Positions 48,770 through 58,283 of a stretch of 64,000 bases of DNA are shown piece after piece (position 1 is the first letter of the stretch; each line of letters begins with the position of its first letter). The notes beneath the pieces were generated by a model, which did no database searches, was not told the origin of the DNA, and was given only the letters and a program-made list of their open reading frames with translations. The position numbers were made by a program, and so were the translations under genes. Location of the stretch: assembly GCF_004801305.1 (NCBI RefSeq), contig NZ_SSOD01000018.1, positions 1 to 64,000 on the forward strand. The letters are read 5' to 3'. Source of the stretch: Pseudothauera rhizosphaerae. Its GTDB lineage: Bacteria > Pseudomonadota > Gammaproteobacteria > Burkholderiales > Rhodocyclaceae.

Positions 48770-50200
48770 TTGAAGCATTCCTGGGCTCCCACCCGCGAGT
48801 CGCTGGTGGAGCGATTCGGTGATCGATACGCTTGGCTGGCGTTGCTCGTCGTTGCGTTCGGCACCGTCGCGGCGGTGCTGTCCACGACCAGTTTCAACGT
48901 GGCGATTCCCGCCCTGGTGGCCCATTTCGGTCTGGGGCAGGAGCGCATCCAGTGGTCCATCACCGGCTTCATGGGCGCGATGACGGTGGCGATGCTCCCC
49001 ACACCCTGGCTGCTGGAACGCTTCGGTTTCCGGCGCTGTTTCCTGGCGGCCATCGCGGTGCTGGCCGCCGCCAGCGTGGCCGGCAGCCTGTCGCCGAGCA
49101 TCGGCTTCATGGTGACGATGCGCGTGGTCCAGGGCCTGGCGGCCGGTCTGCTGCAGCCCCTGGGCACGCTGGCCGTGCTGCGCCTGTTTCCGGCGCACCG
49201 GCAGGGCAAGGCGTCGGGCATCCTGGGCTTCGGCATCATCCTCGCCCCGGCGGTGGCCCCGGCTCTGGGCGGGCTGCTGCTGGACCACTACGGCTGGCCG
49301 GCCATCTTCTGGATCAACCTGCCCTTCTGCCTGGTGGCCGGCGTGGCGGCGCTCTACCTGCTCCCGGTGGCGGGCGAACGCACGCCGCGGCCCTTCGACT
49401 GGCCTGGCGTGGGCATGCTGGCAGTGGCGACGGTGTGCACCATCGAAAGCGTGTCCAGCCTGCACCACAGCGGGCTGGGGAGTCCCTGGACCTGGCTGCC
49501 GGCGGCGGGCGCCGTGGCGGGGTTCGCCTGCTTCGTGCGGCACAGCATGCGCACGCCGGCACCGGTCGTACACCCGGAACTGTTCGCCGACCGGCCCTTC
49601 GCCATGGGCAGCATCGTATCCTTCGCCTACGGATTCGGGTTCTATGCCTCCACCTACCTGATCCCCGTGTTCATGCAGACCGCCCTCGGCTATTCGGCCA
49701 CCCAGGCGGGCGCCATCCTGTTGCCCGCGGGTCTCGTGCTGGCGGTCTGCATGCCCCTGGCCGGCCACCTGGCCGACCGGCACCATCCCCAGCGGGTCAC
49801 CCTGACCGGCCTGGCGGTGTTCGGCGTCTCTTTCGTCCTGCTGGCCATCTTCGGCGGGGGCATCGCCCACGGCGAACTGATCGCGGTCACCGTGCTGGGC
49901 CGGGTCGGGCTCGGCCTGATCCTGCCCTCCCTCAACCTGGCTGCCCTGCGCGGCCTGGCGCCCCACCAACTCGGCCAGTCCTCGGCGGTCATCACCTATG
50001 CCCGGCAACTGGGCGGGGTGATGGGGGTGGCCGTGGCCGCGGTCTTCGTCGAATGGCAGGCGAGCGTGCTGGACCCCGGCACCGCCCTGGCGACCGCCTT
50101 TGCCCGCAGCTTCCTGATGCTCGCCGCGGTGCTGGCCGCGGCATTCGTGGCGGGCTGCCTGATGCGGCATCCGTCCGCCAATAAGGACCGCGCCGGCTGA
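48770..50200 (+). CDS. MFS multidrug exporter, DHA2 (EmrB/QacA) type
   Basis: This 476-residue protein has about 14 helices. It has the motif LPTPWLLERFGFRRCF (motif A region), RVVQGLAAGLLQPLGTLAVLRLFP and GFGIILAPAVAPALGGLLLDHYGWPAIFWINLPF (motif C and the ALGGLL-type signature) of drug:H+ antiporters. It is controlled by the divergent MarR gene. The start codon is TTG, chosen because the first helix begins near residue 21 and no ATG lies earlier than the helix. Substrates are unknown. Confidence 0.9.
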   Translation: MKHSWAPTRESLVERFGDRYAWLALLVVAFGTVAAVLSTTSFNVAIPALVAHFGLGQERIQWSITGFMGAMTVAMLPTPWLLERFGFRRCFLAAIAVLAAASVAGSLSPSIGFMVTMRVVQGLAAGLLQPLGTLAVLRLFPAHRQGKASGILGFGIILAPAVAPALGGLLLDHYGWPAIFWINLPFCLVAGVAALYLLPVAGERTPRPFDWPGVGMLAVATVCTIESVSSLHHSGLGSPWTWLPAAGAVAGFACFVRHSMRTPAPVVHPELFADRPFAMGSIVSFAYGFGFYASTYLIPVFMQTALGYSATQAGAILLPAGLVLAVCMPLAGHLADRHHPQRVTLTGLAVFGVSFVLLAIFGGGIAHGELIAVTVLGRVGLGLILPSLNLAALRGLAPHQLGQSSAVITYARQLGGVMGVAVAAVFVEWQASVLDPGTALATAFARSFLMLAAVLAAAFVAGCLMRHPSANKDRAG

Positions 50201-50255
50201 AAACGGCAGGCGTATGCTGGTTGGCAAATCCGGCGGAACACGGGGAGAACGAGCC

Positions 50256-51368
50256 ATGAGCACGACAACGACCACCCACAAGCTGCGCGGCGTCAATCTG
50301 GGCAGTTGGCTGCTGCTGGAAAAATGGATGGTGCCCAGCGTGTTCGAGGGGCTGCAGGCCACCGACGAAACCACCTGGTGCGCCGAGCTGGGCAGCGCCG
50401 CGGGCGAACGGCTGCGGCGGCACTGGAACAGCTTCATCACCCGCGAGGACTTCGCCTGGATCGCCGAGCGCGGCCTCAACGCGGTGCGCATCGCGGTGGG
50501 GCACTGGATCTTCGGCCCGGACTACCCCTACCACCCCAAGTACGGCGACAACCCCTACCCCTTCGTCACCGGCGGCATCGACGTGCTGGACCGGGCCATG
50601 GACTGGGCCGCCGAGTTCGGCCTGCGGGTGATGCTGGATCTCCACGCCGCGCCGGGCTGCCAGAACGGCTTCGACAACGGCGGCATCAAGGACGTGTGCG
50701 AATGGCACACCAAGGCCGAATACCTGGACCACTCCCTGGACGTGCTGGAACGCCTGGCCGAGCGCTACCGCGCCCACCGGGCGCTGTACGCCATCGAGGT
50801 GTTGAACGAACCGCGCTGGGACGTGCCGACCGACTACCTGAAGGGCTACTACCGCGCCGCCTACGAGCGCATCCGCAAGCACTGCCCGCCCGAGCGGGTG
50901 GCGGTGGTGTTCCACGACGGCTTCCGCTCCTACCGGGAATTCCTCGGCTTCCTGCAGCCACCGGTGTGGCAGAACGTGATCTTCGACTACCACCGCTACC
51001 AGTGCTTCGACCGCCGCGACATCGACAGCGACATCTACCAGCACATCCATAAGGCCAGCGGCGAATGGCGCGACGAGGCCGATTCCATCAACGCCGCCCT
51101 GGGCCTGCCGGCCATCTGCGGCGAATGGAGCCTGGGGCTGGACCTGAAGGTCGTCTCCCTGTGGGCCGAAGGCCCTTACAACCACGCCCTGGAACACATG
51201 GACGACTTCCAGCAGGACGTGGCCAGCCGCGGCTACGCGGCGGCGCAGATCCTCGCCTTCGAGAAGCTGCTGGGCTGGTTCTTCTGGAGCTACAAGACCG
51301 AGACCACGCCCGCCTGGTGCCTGCGCGCATCGGTCGAGCGGGGCTGGCTGCCCTCACGCTTCGGGTAG
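50256..51368 (+). CDS. Glycoside hydrolase family 5 (exo-1,3-beta-glucanase-like)
   Basis: This 370-residue protein opens LRGVNLGSWLLLEKWMVPSVFEG, typical of the GH5_9 exo-beta-1,3-glucanase branch. The acid/base E185 sits in IEVLNEPRWD and the nucleophile E290 in AICGEWSLGL. No signal peptide is seen, so it is probably cytoplasmic and acts on imported or internal beta-glucan oligosaccharides. It is convergent with the ABC gene (15-bp overlap of 3' ends) and close to glucokinase, which could use the released glucose. Confidence 0.88.
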   Translation: MSTTTTTHKLRGVNLGSWLLLEKWMVPSVFEGLQATDETTWCAELGSAAGERLRRHWNSFITREDFAWIAERGLNAVRIAVGHWIFGPDYPYHPKYGDNPYPFVTGGIDVLDRAMDWAAEFGLRVMLDLHAAPGCQNGFDNGGIKDVCEWHTKAEYLDHSLDVLERLAERYRAHRALYAIEVLNEPRWDVPTDYLKGYYRAAYERIRKHCPPERVAVVFHDGFRSYREFLGFLQPPVWQNVIFDYHRYQCFDRRDIDSDIYQHIHKASGEWRDEADSINAALGLPAICGEWSLGLDLKVVSLWAEGPYNHALEHMDDFQQDVASRGYAAAQILAFEKLLGWFFWSYKTETTPAWCLRASVERGWLPSRFG

Positions 51369-53126
51369 CAGGCTGGGACGCTCGGTGCGGAAGGACTGGA
51401 TGCGCGCCGGGCGCTGCCGCTTGAGCACCAGCTTGCGGTCGTAGAAGCGGAGCACGCCGTTGTGCAGGCTGATGTTGAGCAGCGTGGTGCTGGGCAGCTC
51501 GTGGTGCAGCATCTCCATGGTGTCCATCTCGTCCTGGCCGTCGAAGGCGCTGGTGGCCTCGTCGATGAACACCCAGCCCGGCTGCTGCAGCACGAGGCGC
51601 GCCACGCCCAGGTGCTGCTGCGCGCGCAGGGGCAGCGCGCGGCCCCAGTCGTCGCTGTCGTCCAGGCGCGGCGCCAGCCACACGATGCCGGCGCATTCGA
51701 GCGCGCGCTGCAGCTCGGCGTCGCCGTACTGCCCGGCGTCGTGAGGATAACAGAGCGCCGCGCGCAGGGTGCCCTCGGGCAGGAAGGGATGCTGCGGCAG
51801 GAACATCACGTCGCGCCCTTCGGGCAGCTCGATCTCGCCCTTCCCCCACGGCCACAGCCCCGCCACCGCCTTGAACAGCGCCACGGTGACCGCCGGGTCG
51901 CCGGTGATCAGGATGCGTTCGCCGCGGCGCACGTGGATGTCGAAACCGTCGAGCAGGCGCTGCCCGGTGGGGGTGGTCAGGCACAGGCCACGGATTTGGA
52001 GATCGGGGTGGCGCGCATGGCTGACCTGGATGTGCTCGGCGGCGGCGGCACCCTCTTGGTCGGGCCGTTCGAGCTGCAGCATGTCGTCGTACAGGGACAC
52101 GATGCGGTCGATGGACGCGCGGCAGCGCGCCAGTTCGCCCAGGTTGTCCACCGGCCAGGACAGGGCCGAGGTCAGGCGCTGGAAGGCCTGGGCGGCCTGC
52201 ATCAGCAGCCCCAGCGTCATCACGCCGGCGATGTACTGGGGCGCGGCGATCAGGATGGGGAACACCGGCAGCAGCGTGCCGTAGCCGGTGGAGAAGGAGA
52301 CGATGCCCAGGTAGGCCACGGTCTGCCGGTTCCAGCCGCGGCCCACGTCGTCGAACAGGCGGCGCGCGCTGCGGCGCTCGAAGCCTTCGCCGTGCATCAG
52401 CGCGATGGACTCCGAATGGGCCCGCGCCCGCGCCAGGCCGAAACGCAGGTTGGCTTCCACGGTCTGCAGCCGGTTGGTGCTGCGGATCAGCGGACGGCCC
52501 AGCAGCAGGCCGAGCCCGGTGCCGGCCCCGGCGTACACGAAAGCCATCAGCACCATGTAGCCGGGCACGACCACGTCCGTGCCCGGCAGCGCAGCGCTGC
52601 CCGAGACCGCCAGCAGGATGTCGATGAAGCTGCCTAGGATGAGCACCGAATACAGCAGCGAGTGCGCCAGGCCCACCGCCGCTTCGGTGGCGATGCGGAT
52701 GTCCTCGGCGATGCGGCCGTCCGGGTTGTCGTGCTCGCCGGCAGCGAACTGCAGGCGGTAGTGGCGGGCCTGGGACATCCACCGGTCGAGCACCAGCGTG
52801 GTCAGCCACTGCCGCCAGTCGAGCTGCACCCAGCGCTTGACGTGCAGGTGCAGCGCGGTGACGCCCATGGTGAGCACGAAGATCAGCACGAACACCAGGG
52901 TCAGGTGCAGCAGTTCGCCCAGCGCACGGTCTTCCAGGGCGTCGAAGAGATCCCGGTGCCAGTAGCTCACCCAGATCGCCAGCCCCACCTGGGCGACGGT
53001 GAGCAGGATCAGCAGCAGCACCGCGCCGCGCACCGTCCACTTGCGGCTGCCGTTCCAGTAGTCGCGGAACAGCCCGGCGAACTGCCAGCCGGCGCCGAGG
53101 GTGCGCGAGGGGCGCTCCGGCTCCAT
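51354..53126 (-). CDS. ABC_membrane_2-type ABC protein with degenerate ATPase motifs
   Basis: This 590-residue fusion has a six-helix membrane domain (about 30-340) of the SbmA/YddA type and a C-terminal nucleotide-binding domain. The NBD is unusual. The Walker A region is ILITGDPAVTVALFKAVAG (406-424), lacking the G-K-S/T core, the signature is LRAQQHLG (500-507) in place of LSGGQ, and the H-loop is ISLHNG. Walker B with Glu (FIDEATSAFD, 520-529) is kept. The gene is co-directional with glk; ATG 53126 is 6 bp past the glk stop, and a GTG overlapping that stop is an alternative. Confidence 0.83.
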   Translation of the reverse strand: MEPERPSRTLGAGWQFAGLFRDYWNGSRKWTVRGAVLLLILLTVAQVGLAIWVSYWHRDLFDALEDRALGELLHLTLVFVLIFVLTMGVTALHLHVKRWVQLDWRQWLTTLVLDRWMSQARHYRLQFAAGEHDNPDGRIAEDIRIATEAAVGLAHSLLYSVLILGSFIDILLAVSGSAALPGTDVVVPGYMVLMAFVYAGAGTGLGLLLGRPLIRSTNRLQTVEANLRFGLARARAHSESIALMHGEGFERRSARRLFDDVGRGWNRQTVAYLGIVSFSTGYGTLLPVFPILIAAPQYIAGVMTLGLLMQAAQAFQRLTSALSWPVDNLGELARCRASIDRIVSLYDDMLQLERPDQEGAAAAEHIQVSHARHPDLQIRGLCLTTPTGQRLLDGFDIHVRRGERILITGDPAVTVALFKAVAGLWPWGKGEIELPEGRDVMFLPQHPFLPEGTLRAALCYPHDAGQYGDAELQRALECAGIVWLAPRLDDSDDWGRALPLRAQQHLGVARLVLQQPGWVFIDEATSAFDGQDEMDTMEMLHHELPSTTLLNISLHNGVLRFYDRKLVLKRQRPARIQSFRTERPSLLPEA

Positions 53127-53131
53127 CGTGC

Positions 53132-54091
53132 TCACTCCCCCGCCTGCGCCAGTTTCGCCGCCATGCGCGCGGCGCCGAACAGGCCGAGTTGCTCGTTGAT
53201 CACCACGTGCAGGGGAATCCGTTCCAGCAGCTCGCGCATGGGCGCCTTGTCGTGGAAGGCCGCGCGCACCGCTGGCTGCTGCAGGAAAGGCAGGATCCTG
53301 GGCGCGATGCCGCCGCTCAGGAATACGCCGCCGTGGGCCAGCGCGGTCAGCGCCAGATTGCCGGCCGCCGAGGTCAGCAGGCGGCCGAACAGGTCCACCG
53401 CCGCGGCCGCCTGGGCATCGCCGGCCCGCGCTGCGGCGGTGATCGCGGCGGCATCGAGGGATGGCGACGCCCCCGCCGGCAGCCCGGCGACGAAGCGGTA
53501 CAGACGCTCCAGCCCGCGCCCGGAAAGCAGCAGCTCCAGGCTGACGCGGCCGTACTGGGGCTGCAGGTAGTCGAGCAGCAACCGTTGCTGCGCGTCGCGG
53601 GGGGCGAAGTCCGCGTGGCCGCCCTCGCTGGGCATCGCCACCGGATGCTCGGCGGAGCCGGCCAGCAGCGCCATGCCGAGGCCGGTGCCGGCACCGATCA
53701 GCGCACACACGCCATCGGCCTGGGGTACGCCGGGCTGCAGCGTGCGCAGGTCGTCCTTGCCCAGCAGCGGCAGGGCGAGGGCCTGGGCGGCGAAGTCGTT
53801 CATGAGATGCAGGCGGCGGAAGCCGAAACGCTCGGTGAGTGCTGCCGAGTCCAGAATCCACGGCAGATTGGTCATCTTCACCTGCGCGCCGCGCACCGGC
53901 CCGGCGACGGCGAGACAGGCCGCGTGCGGCTGCTCGCCCGGTTGCAGGAAGCGCTGCAGCAAGGCCTCGATGCCGGAGAACTCGCGGCTGCGAAACGTCT
54001 CGCGGCGCACTTCGCGCCAGCCCGCGCCCTCGCACGTGCCGAGCAGCAGCCGCGCCTGCGAGCCGCCGATGTCCGCTGCCAGAATGAGCAT
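53132..54091 (-). CDS. glk: Glucokinase (Glk)
   Basis: This 319-residue ROK-independent Glk-type glucokinase has MLILAADIGGSQARLLLG (phosphate-1), LAVAGPVRG, NDFAAQALALPLL with the catalytic Asp, ALIGAGTGLGMALL and SEGGHADFAPRDAQQ, and GGVFLSGGIAPRI. It phosphorylates glucose with ATP in the cytoplasm. It shares an operon with the degenerate ABC protein and faces the GH5 gene, so a small glucan-use module is possible. Confidence 0.92.
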   Translation of the reverse strand: MLILAADIGGSQARLLLGTCEGAGWREVRRETFRSREFSGIEALLQRFLQPGEQPHAACLAVAGPVRGAQVKMTNLPWILDSAALTERFGFRRLHLMNDFAAQALALPLLGKDDLRTLQPGVPQADGVCALIGAGTGLGMALLAGSAEHPVAMPSEGGHADFAPRDAQQRLLLDYLQPQYGRVSLELLLSGRGLERLYRFVAGLPAGASPSLDAAAITAAARAGDAQAAAAVDLFGRLLTSAAGNLALTALAHGGVFLSGGIAPRILPFLQQPAVRAAFHDKAPMRELLERIPLHVVINEQLGLFGAARMAAKLAQAGE

Positions 54092-54272
54092 CTAGTCCTC
54101 TCGTCGTGGTGGCAACCAGCTTAGCGCAATCCGCCCGCCGCCGCCGTGACCGGATCGCGCGCCGGTGCGATTCGGACGGGCGGCGCGGCGACTTGCCGGG
54201 TGCCGGGCCGGCAACATAGCATGCGGGCAGGCGCGGCGCATCGCCCGCGCCCTGCCCTTAGAGGTGAGAGAA

Positions 54273-54809
54273 ATGGCCGTCAGAACGATCCTGCGCATGG
54301 GCGACCCGAGTCTGCTGCAGCCCGCCGCGCCGGTGCGCGAGTTCGGCACGCCGGCGCTCGCCGGACTCATCGCCGACATGTTCGACACCATGGCCGCGGC
54401 CGGTGGCGTGGGGCTGGCCGCGCCGCAGATCGGCGTCGGGCTGCAGGTGGTGATCTTCGGCTTCGAGCGCAGCGAGCGCTACCCGGACGCCCCGCCGGTG
54501 CCCCGCACCATCCTGCTCAACCCGGAAATCGTGCCGCTGGGCGACGATCTGGAGGACGGCTGGGAGGGCTGCCTCTCCGTGCCCGGCCTGCGCGGCGTGG
54601 TGCCCCGCCACCGGCACATCCGCTACTGCGGCTTCGACCCCGGGGGCCGGCCCCTGGAGCGGGAGGCGGAAGGCTTCCACGCCCGCGTGGTGCAGCACGA
54701 ATGCGACCACCTGGCGGGCATCCTGTACCCCATGCGGGTGCGCGACTTCAGCCGCTTCGGTTTCACCGACGTGCTGTTCCCGGACCTGGACCCGGGCGCG
54801 GATGAATAG
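54273..54809 (+). CDS. def: Peptide deformylase (second type)
   Basis: This 178-residue metalloenzyme has all three motifs: [10 protein letters not shown] near 45, EGCLSVPG with Cys100, and Q-H142-E143-C-D-H146. It removes the formyl group from nascent proteins. It stands alone, not with fmt as in the usual def-fmt locus, so it is likely an additional deformylase. The ATG at 54273 has GAGG upstream. Confidence 0.93.
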   Translation: MAVRTILRMGDPSLLQPAAPVREFGTPALAGLIADMFDTMAAAGGVGLAAPQIGVGLQVVIFGFERSERYPDAPPVPRTILLNPEIVPLGDDLEDGWEGCLSVPGLRGVVPRHRHIRYCGFDPGGRPLEREAEGFHARVVQHECDHLAGILYPMRVRDFSRFGFTDVLFPDLDPGADE

Positions 54810-55077
54810 CCGCCACTGCAAGACAATCCGCCGCAGTACGACTAGACTGCTGCACACCAGCAGAGCAGACCGGGCCGCAGATGCCCGGCAATACCGAGGA
54901 GACGACCCGGTGTCCCGCTATACCCGCCATTGCGACGGCGCCTTCGCCGTCGAAGGCAGCCCCCTGTGCATAGGCCAGCATCTGGCGCGCAGCGTGCGCG
55001 GCCGGCCCTGCGCGCCCCCGCAGTCCTGATCGATCCCTCGTCCAATTTCCATTGACCGATCGTTCAGGAGTCCTGCC

Positions 55078-56157
55078 ATGGCAGACAGCTTCGAGAACCC
55101 CATGGGGCTCATGGGGTTCGAATTCGTCGAATTCGCCTCCTCCATCCCCGATACCCTGGAACCGGTGTTCGAAGCCCTGGGCTTCAGCCGCGTGGCCGAG
55201 CACCGTTCCAAGGACGTGGCCCTGTACCGCCAGGGCGACATCAACTTCATCCTCAACAACGAGCCGAACAGCGCGGCCTGGTACTTCGCCGCCGAACACG
55301 GCCCCTCGGCCTGCGGCATGGCCTTCCGCGTGCGCGACGCCCACCACGCCTACCACCGCGCCCTGGAACTGGGCGCCCAGCCGGTGGACATGCCCACCGG
55401 TCCGATGGAACTCCGCCTGCCCGCCATCCGCGGCATCGGCGGGGCGCCGCTGTACCTGATCGACCGCTTCGGCGACGGCGCCTCCCTCTACGACATCGAC
55501 TTCCACTTCCTCGACGGCGTGGACCGCCACCCGGAAGGCCACGGCCTCAAGCTCATCGACCACCTCACCCACAACGTCTACCGCGGCCGCATGGCGCACT
55601 GGGCGGCCTTCTACGAGCGCCTGTTCAACTTCCGCGAGCTGCGCTGGTTCGACATCAAGGGCGAATACACCGGGCTCACCTCCCGCGCGATGACGGCGCC
55701 GGACGGCAGGATACGCATCCCGCTCAACGAGGAAGCCTCCCAGGGCACCGGGCAGATCGAGGAATTCCTGATGCAGTTCAACGGCGAGGGCATCCAGCAC
55801 GTGGCCCTGCTCACCGACGACCTCGTCGCCACCGTGGACCGCCTGCGCGCGGCCGGCGTGCCGCTGATGACGGCCCCGCCCGGCACCTACTACGAGATGC
55901 TGGACGAGCGCCTGCCCGGCCACGGGGAGGACGCGGCGGCCCTGCAGTCGCGCGGCATCCTGCTCGACGGCAGCACCGGGAGCGGCGGCCGGCGCCTGCT
56001 GCTGCAGATCTTCTCCCAGTGCCTGCTCGGCCCGGTGTTCTTCGAGTTCATCCAGAGGAAGGGCGACGACGGCTTCGGCGAGGGCAACTTCAAGGCCCTG
56101 TTCGAATCCATGGAGCGCGACCAGTTGCGCCGGGGGATCATCAAGGCGGACGGCTGA
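55078..56157 (+). CDS. hppD: 4-hydroxyphenylpyruvate dioxygenase
   Basis: This 359-residue Fe(II) enzyme forms homogentisate from 4-hydroxyphenylpyruvate in tyrosine breakdown. The iron ligands are H162 ([12 protein letters not shown]), H241 ([11 protein letters not shown]) and E323 ([11 protein letters not shown]). The C-terminal RGIIKADG end and the overall length are normal. No homogentisate dioxygenase gene is adjacent, so the pathway is completed elsewhere. A GGAG site lies near the start. Confidence 0.95.
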   Translation: MADSFENPMGLMGFEFVEFASSIPDTLEPVFEALGFSRVAEHRSKDVALYRQGDINFILNNEPNSAAWYFAAEHGPSACGMAFRVRDAHHAYHRALELGAQPVDMPTGPMELRLPAIRGIGGAPLYLIDRFGDGASLYDIDFHFLDGVDRHPEGHGLKLIDHLTHNVYRGRMAHWAAFYERLFNFRELRWFDIKGEYTGLTSRAMTAPDGRIRIPLNEEASQGTGQIEEFLMQFNGEGIQHVALLTDDLVATVDRLRAAGVPLMTAPPGTYYEMLDERLPGHGEDAAALQSRGILLDGSTGSGGRRLLLQIFSQCLLGPVFFEFIQRKGDDGFGEGNFKALFESMERDQLRRGIIKADG

Positions 56158-56170
56158 ACGGTCCCCGTCC

Positions 56171-56226
56171 TGTGGGAGCGGCCTTGGCCGCGATGCGGTA
56201 TTCATTTTTCCAAGGCCGCTCCCACA
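56171..56226. repeat. REP-like palindrome (GTGGGAGCGG family)
   Basis: Seventeen-base perfect arms TGTGGGAGCGGCCTTGG and CCAAGGCCGCTCCCACA are separated by 22 bases with a short T run. It shares its core with the elements at 27021 and 40068 and lies 14 bp after the hppD stop. Confidence 0.85.
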
Positions 56227-56296
56227 ATTCATCGAAGAGACGTCATGGGGCCGGGCTATCATCCGGCATTTCGACCCAACCCGCCCGGACAGCCCG

Positions 56297-57511
56297 ATGC
56301 CTCCCGCCGCCCCCGCCGATGAGCACCACCGCAGCGCCTGGGCCGTCTTCCTGGTCTTCCTGCGCCTGGGCCTGACCTCCTTCGGCGGCCCGGTCGCCCA
56401 CCTGGGGTATTTCCGCGAGGAATTCGTCGTGCGCCGGCGCTGGCTCGCGGAGCGCCCCTACGCCGACCTGGTGGCCCTGTGCCAGTTCCTGCCCGGCCCC
56501 ACCAGCAGCCAGGTGGGGCTGGCGCTCGGCCTCGGGCGCGCAGGCTATGCCGGGGCCTTCGCGGCGTGGGCCGGCTTCACGCTGCCGTCGGCGGTCGCGC
56601 TGATCCTTTTCGCGGTCGGCCTCGCCGGGCTGGGGGACGCGCTCGCCCCGGGCGCGCTGCACGGCCTCAAGGTGGCGGCGGTCGCGGTGGTGGCGCAGGC
56701 GGTGCGGGGCATGGCGCGGGACCTGTGCCCGGACGCGCCGCGGGTAAGCATCATGGCGGCGGCCACGGCCGTGGTGCTGCTCGCCCCTTCCGCCTGGGTG
56801 CAGGTGGCGGTGATCCTGGCCGCCGCCGTGGCCGGGCTGGCGTTGTTCTCTCCGCCCGCGGTCGAGCCCCGCGACCCGCTGCCGGTGCGCATCGACCGGC
56901 GCGCGGGGTTCGCCTGGCTGGCCCTGTTCCTCGCCCTGCTCGCCGGCCTGCCGCTCGCCGCGCAATTCGCCGCCAGCCCGGCGCTGGCCCAGGCCGACGC
57001 CTTCTACCGCGCCGGCTCGCTGGTGTTCGGCGGCGGCCACGTGGTGCTGCCGCTGCTGCAGGCCGAGGTGGTGCACACCGGCTGGGTGGACCGGGACATC
57101 TTCCTCGCCGGCTACGGCGCCGCCCAGGCCGTGCCCGGCCCGCTGTTCAGTCTCGCCGCCTTCCTCGGTGCCTCCACGGTCACCGGGCCGGCGGGCTGGA
57201 CGGGCGGCCTGCTGGGCCTGGCGGCCATCTTCCTGCCCTCCTTCCTGCTGGTGTTCGGCGCGCTGCCGTTCTGGGCCCGCCTGCGCGGCGCGCGGCCCAT
57301 GCGCGCGGCGCTCGGCGGAATCAACGCCGCGGTGGTAGGCCTGCTGCTCGCCGCCCTCTACGACCCGGTGTGGACCGGCGCCATACACCGCGCGCAGGAC
57401 TTCGTGCTCGCGCTGGCGGCCTTTATCGCGCTGATGTTCTGGAAGCTGCCGCCCTGGCTGGTAGTGCTGGCCTGCGCGGGCGGCGGCTGGCTGTTCGCGC
57501 TCGCCGGCTGA
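56297..57511 (+). CDS. chrA: Chromate transporter (ChrA/CHR family)
   Basis: This 404-residue protein has two homologous six-helix halves, each beginning with the family motif: LGLTSFGGPVAHLGYFREEFV with CQFLPGPTSSQVGLALG in the first, and GSLVFGGGHVVLPLLQAEVV with AQAVPGPLFSLAAFLG in the second. CHR proteins export chromate, though many family members have other anion substrates. It is followed 13 bp later by a YqaA-like membrane gene. No chrB regulator is present. Confidence 0.9.
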   Translation: MPPAAPADEHHRSAWAVFLVFLRLGLTSFGGPVAHLGYFREEFVVRRRWLAERPYADLVALCQFLPGPTSSQVGLALGLGRAGYAGAFAAWAGFTLPSAVALILFAVGLAGLGDALAPGALHGLKVAAVAVVAQAVRGMARDLCPDAPRVSIMAAATAVVLLAPSAWVQVAVILAAAVAGLALFSPPAVEPRDPLPVRIDRRAGFAWLALFLALLAGLPLAAQFAASPALAQADAFYRAGSLVFGGGHVVLPLLQAEVVHTGWVDRDIFLAGYGAAQAVPGPLFSLAAFLGASTVTGPAGWTGGLLGLAAIFLPSFLLVFGALPFWARLRGARPMRAALGGINAAVVGLLLAALYDPVWTGAIHRAQDFVLALAAFIALMFWKLPPWLVVLACAGGGWLFALAG

Positions 57512-57524
57512 ACTTCTCCCGGCC

Positions 57525-58283
57525 GTGCTCGCTGCCTGTCTCACCCTCTTCCTCAGCGCCTTCGGCGCGGCCACGCTGCTGCCGCTGCAGTCGGAGGCCG
57601 TGCTGGCCGGCCTGCTCGCGCTGGGGGAATACCCGGCCGGACTGCTGCTGGCGGTGGCGACCGCCGGCAACGTGCTCGGCTCGGTGGTGAACTGGCTGCT
57701 CGGCCGCTACATCGAGCACTTCCGCCACCGGCGCTGGTTCCCTGCCGGCGCGGACACGCTCGCGCGCGCCCAGCACGCCTACCACCGCTACGGGCGCTGG
57801 TCGCTGCTGCTGAGCTGGATGCCGGTGATCGGCGATCCCCTGACCCTGGTGGCCGGCGTGATGCGCGAGCCCCTGGGGAGCTTCCTGCTCATCGTGCTGG
57901 TGGCCAAGGCCGGACGCTACCTGACGGTGGCCGCGCTCACCCTCGGCCTGCTCTGGGCACGGGCCGCCATGCCCGGAAGGACACGGCGGCGCCGCGCGTC
58001 AGGCGCCGCTCATGTACCCACCACGCCGCCGTCGATGCGGCGAATCGCCATGATGGTCGAGCGCGGCTTGGCGCTGCCGCCGCCGGGGAAATGGGAGGGC
58101 TTCAGGTCCTCGCCCGGATGCTGGACGCCAACGAAGAGGGTGCGGCGGTCCGGCGTGAAGGCCATGCCGGTGAGCTCGCAGGCCACCGGGCCGGTGGCAA
58201 AGCGGCGGATTTCGCCGCTTGCCGGGTCGGCACAGAGCATCTGGTTGTTGCCCATACCGGCGAAGTCGCCCGCGTTGGAATAG
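57525..58283 (+). CDS. YqaA/DedA-like membrane protein with run-on C-terminus
   Basis: Residues 1 to about 150 are a typical YqaA-family membrane protein (AATLLPLQSEAVLAGLLALG, ATAGNVLGSVVNWLLGRY, YHRYGRWSLLLSWMPVIGDPLTLVAGVMREPLGSFLL). The natural end would be near residue 155, but no stop appears and the frame runs on to 252 residues. The last 274 bases lie antisense to the 3' end of phoX. The extra tail has the composition of antisense translation and is probably accidental. GTG start. Confidence 0.75.
   Translation: MLAACLTLFLSAFGAATLLPLQSEAVLAGLLALGEYPAGLLLAVATAGNVLGSVVNWLLGRYIEHFRHRRWFPAGADTLARAQHAYHRYGRWSLLLSWMPVIGDPLTLVAGVMREPLGSFLLIVLVAKAGRYLTVAALTLGLLWARAAMPGRTRRRRASGAAHVPTTPPSMRRIAMMVERGLALPPPGKWEGFRSSPGCWTPTKRVRRSGVKAMPVSSQATGPVAKRRISPLAGSAQSIWLLPIPAKSPALE

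Noticed and set aside
54802-55029. Short frame between the deformylase and hppD genes
   Set aside because: No domain, arginine-rich composition and overlap with the deformylase end; judged non-coding.
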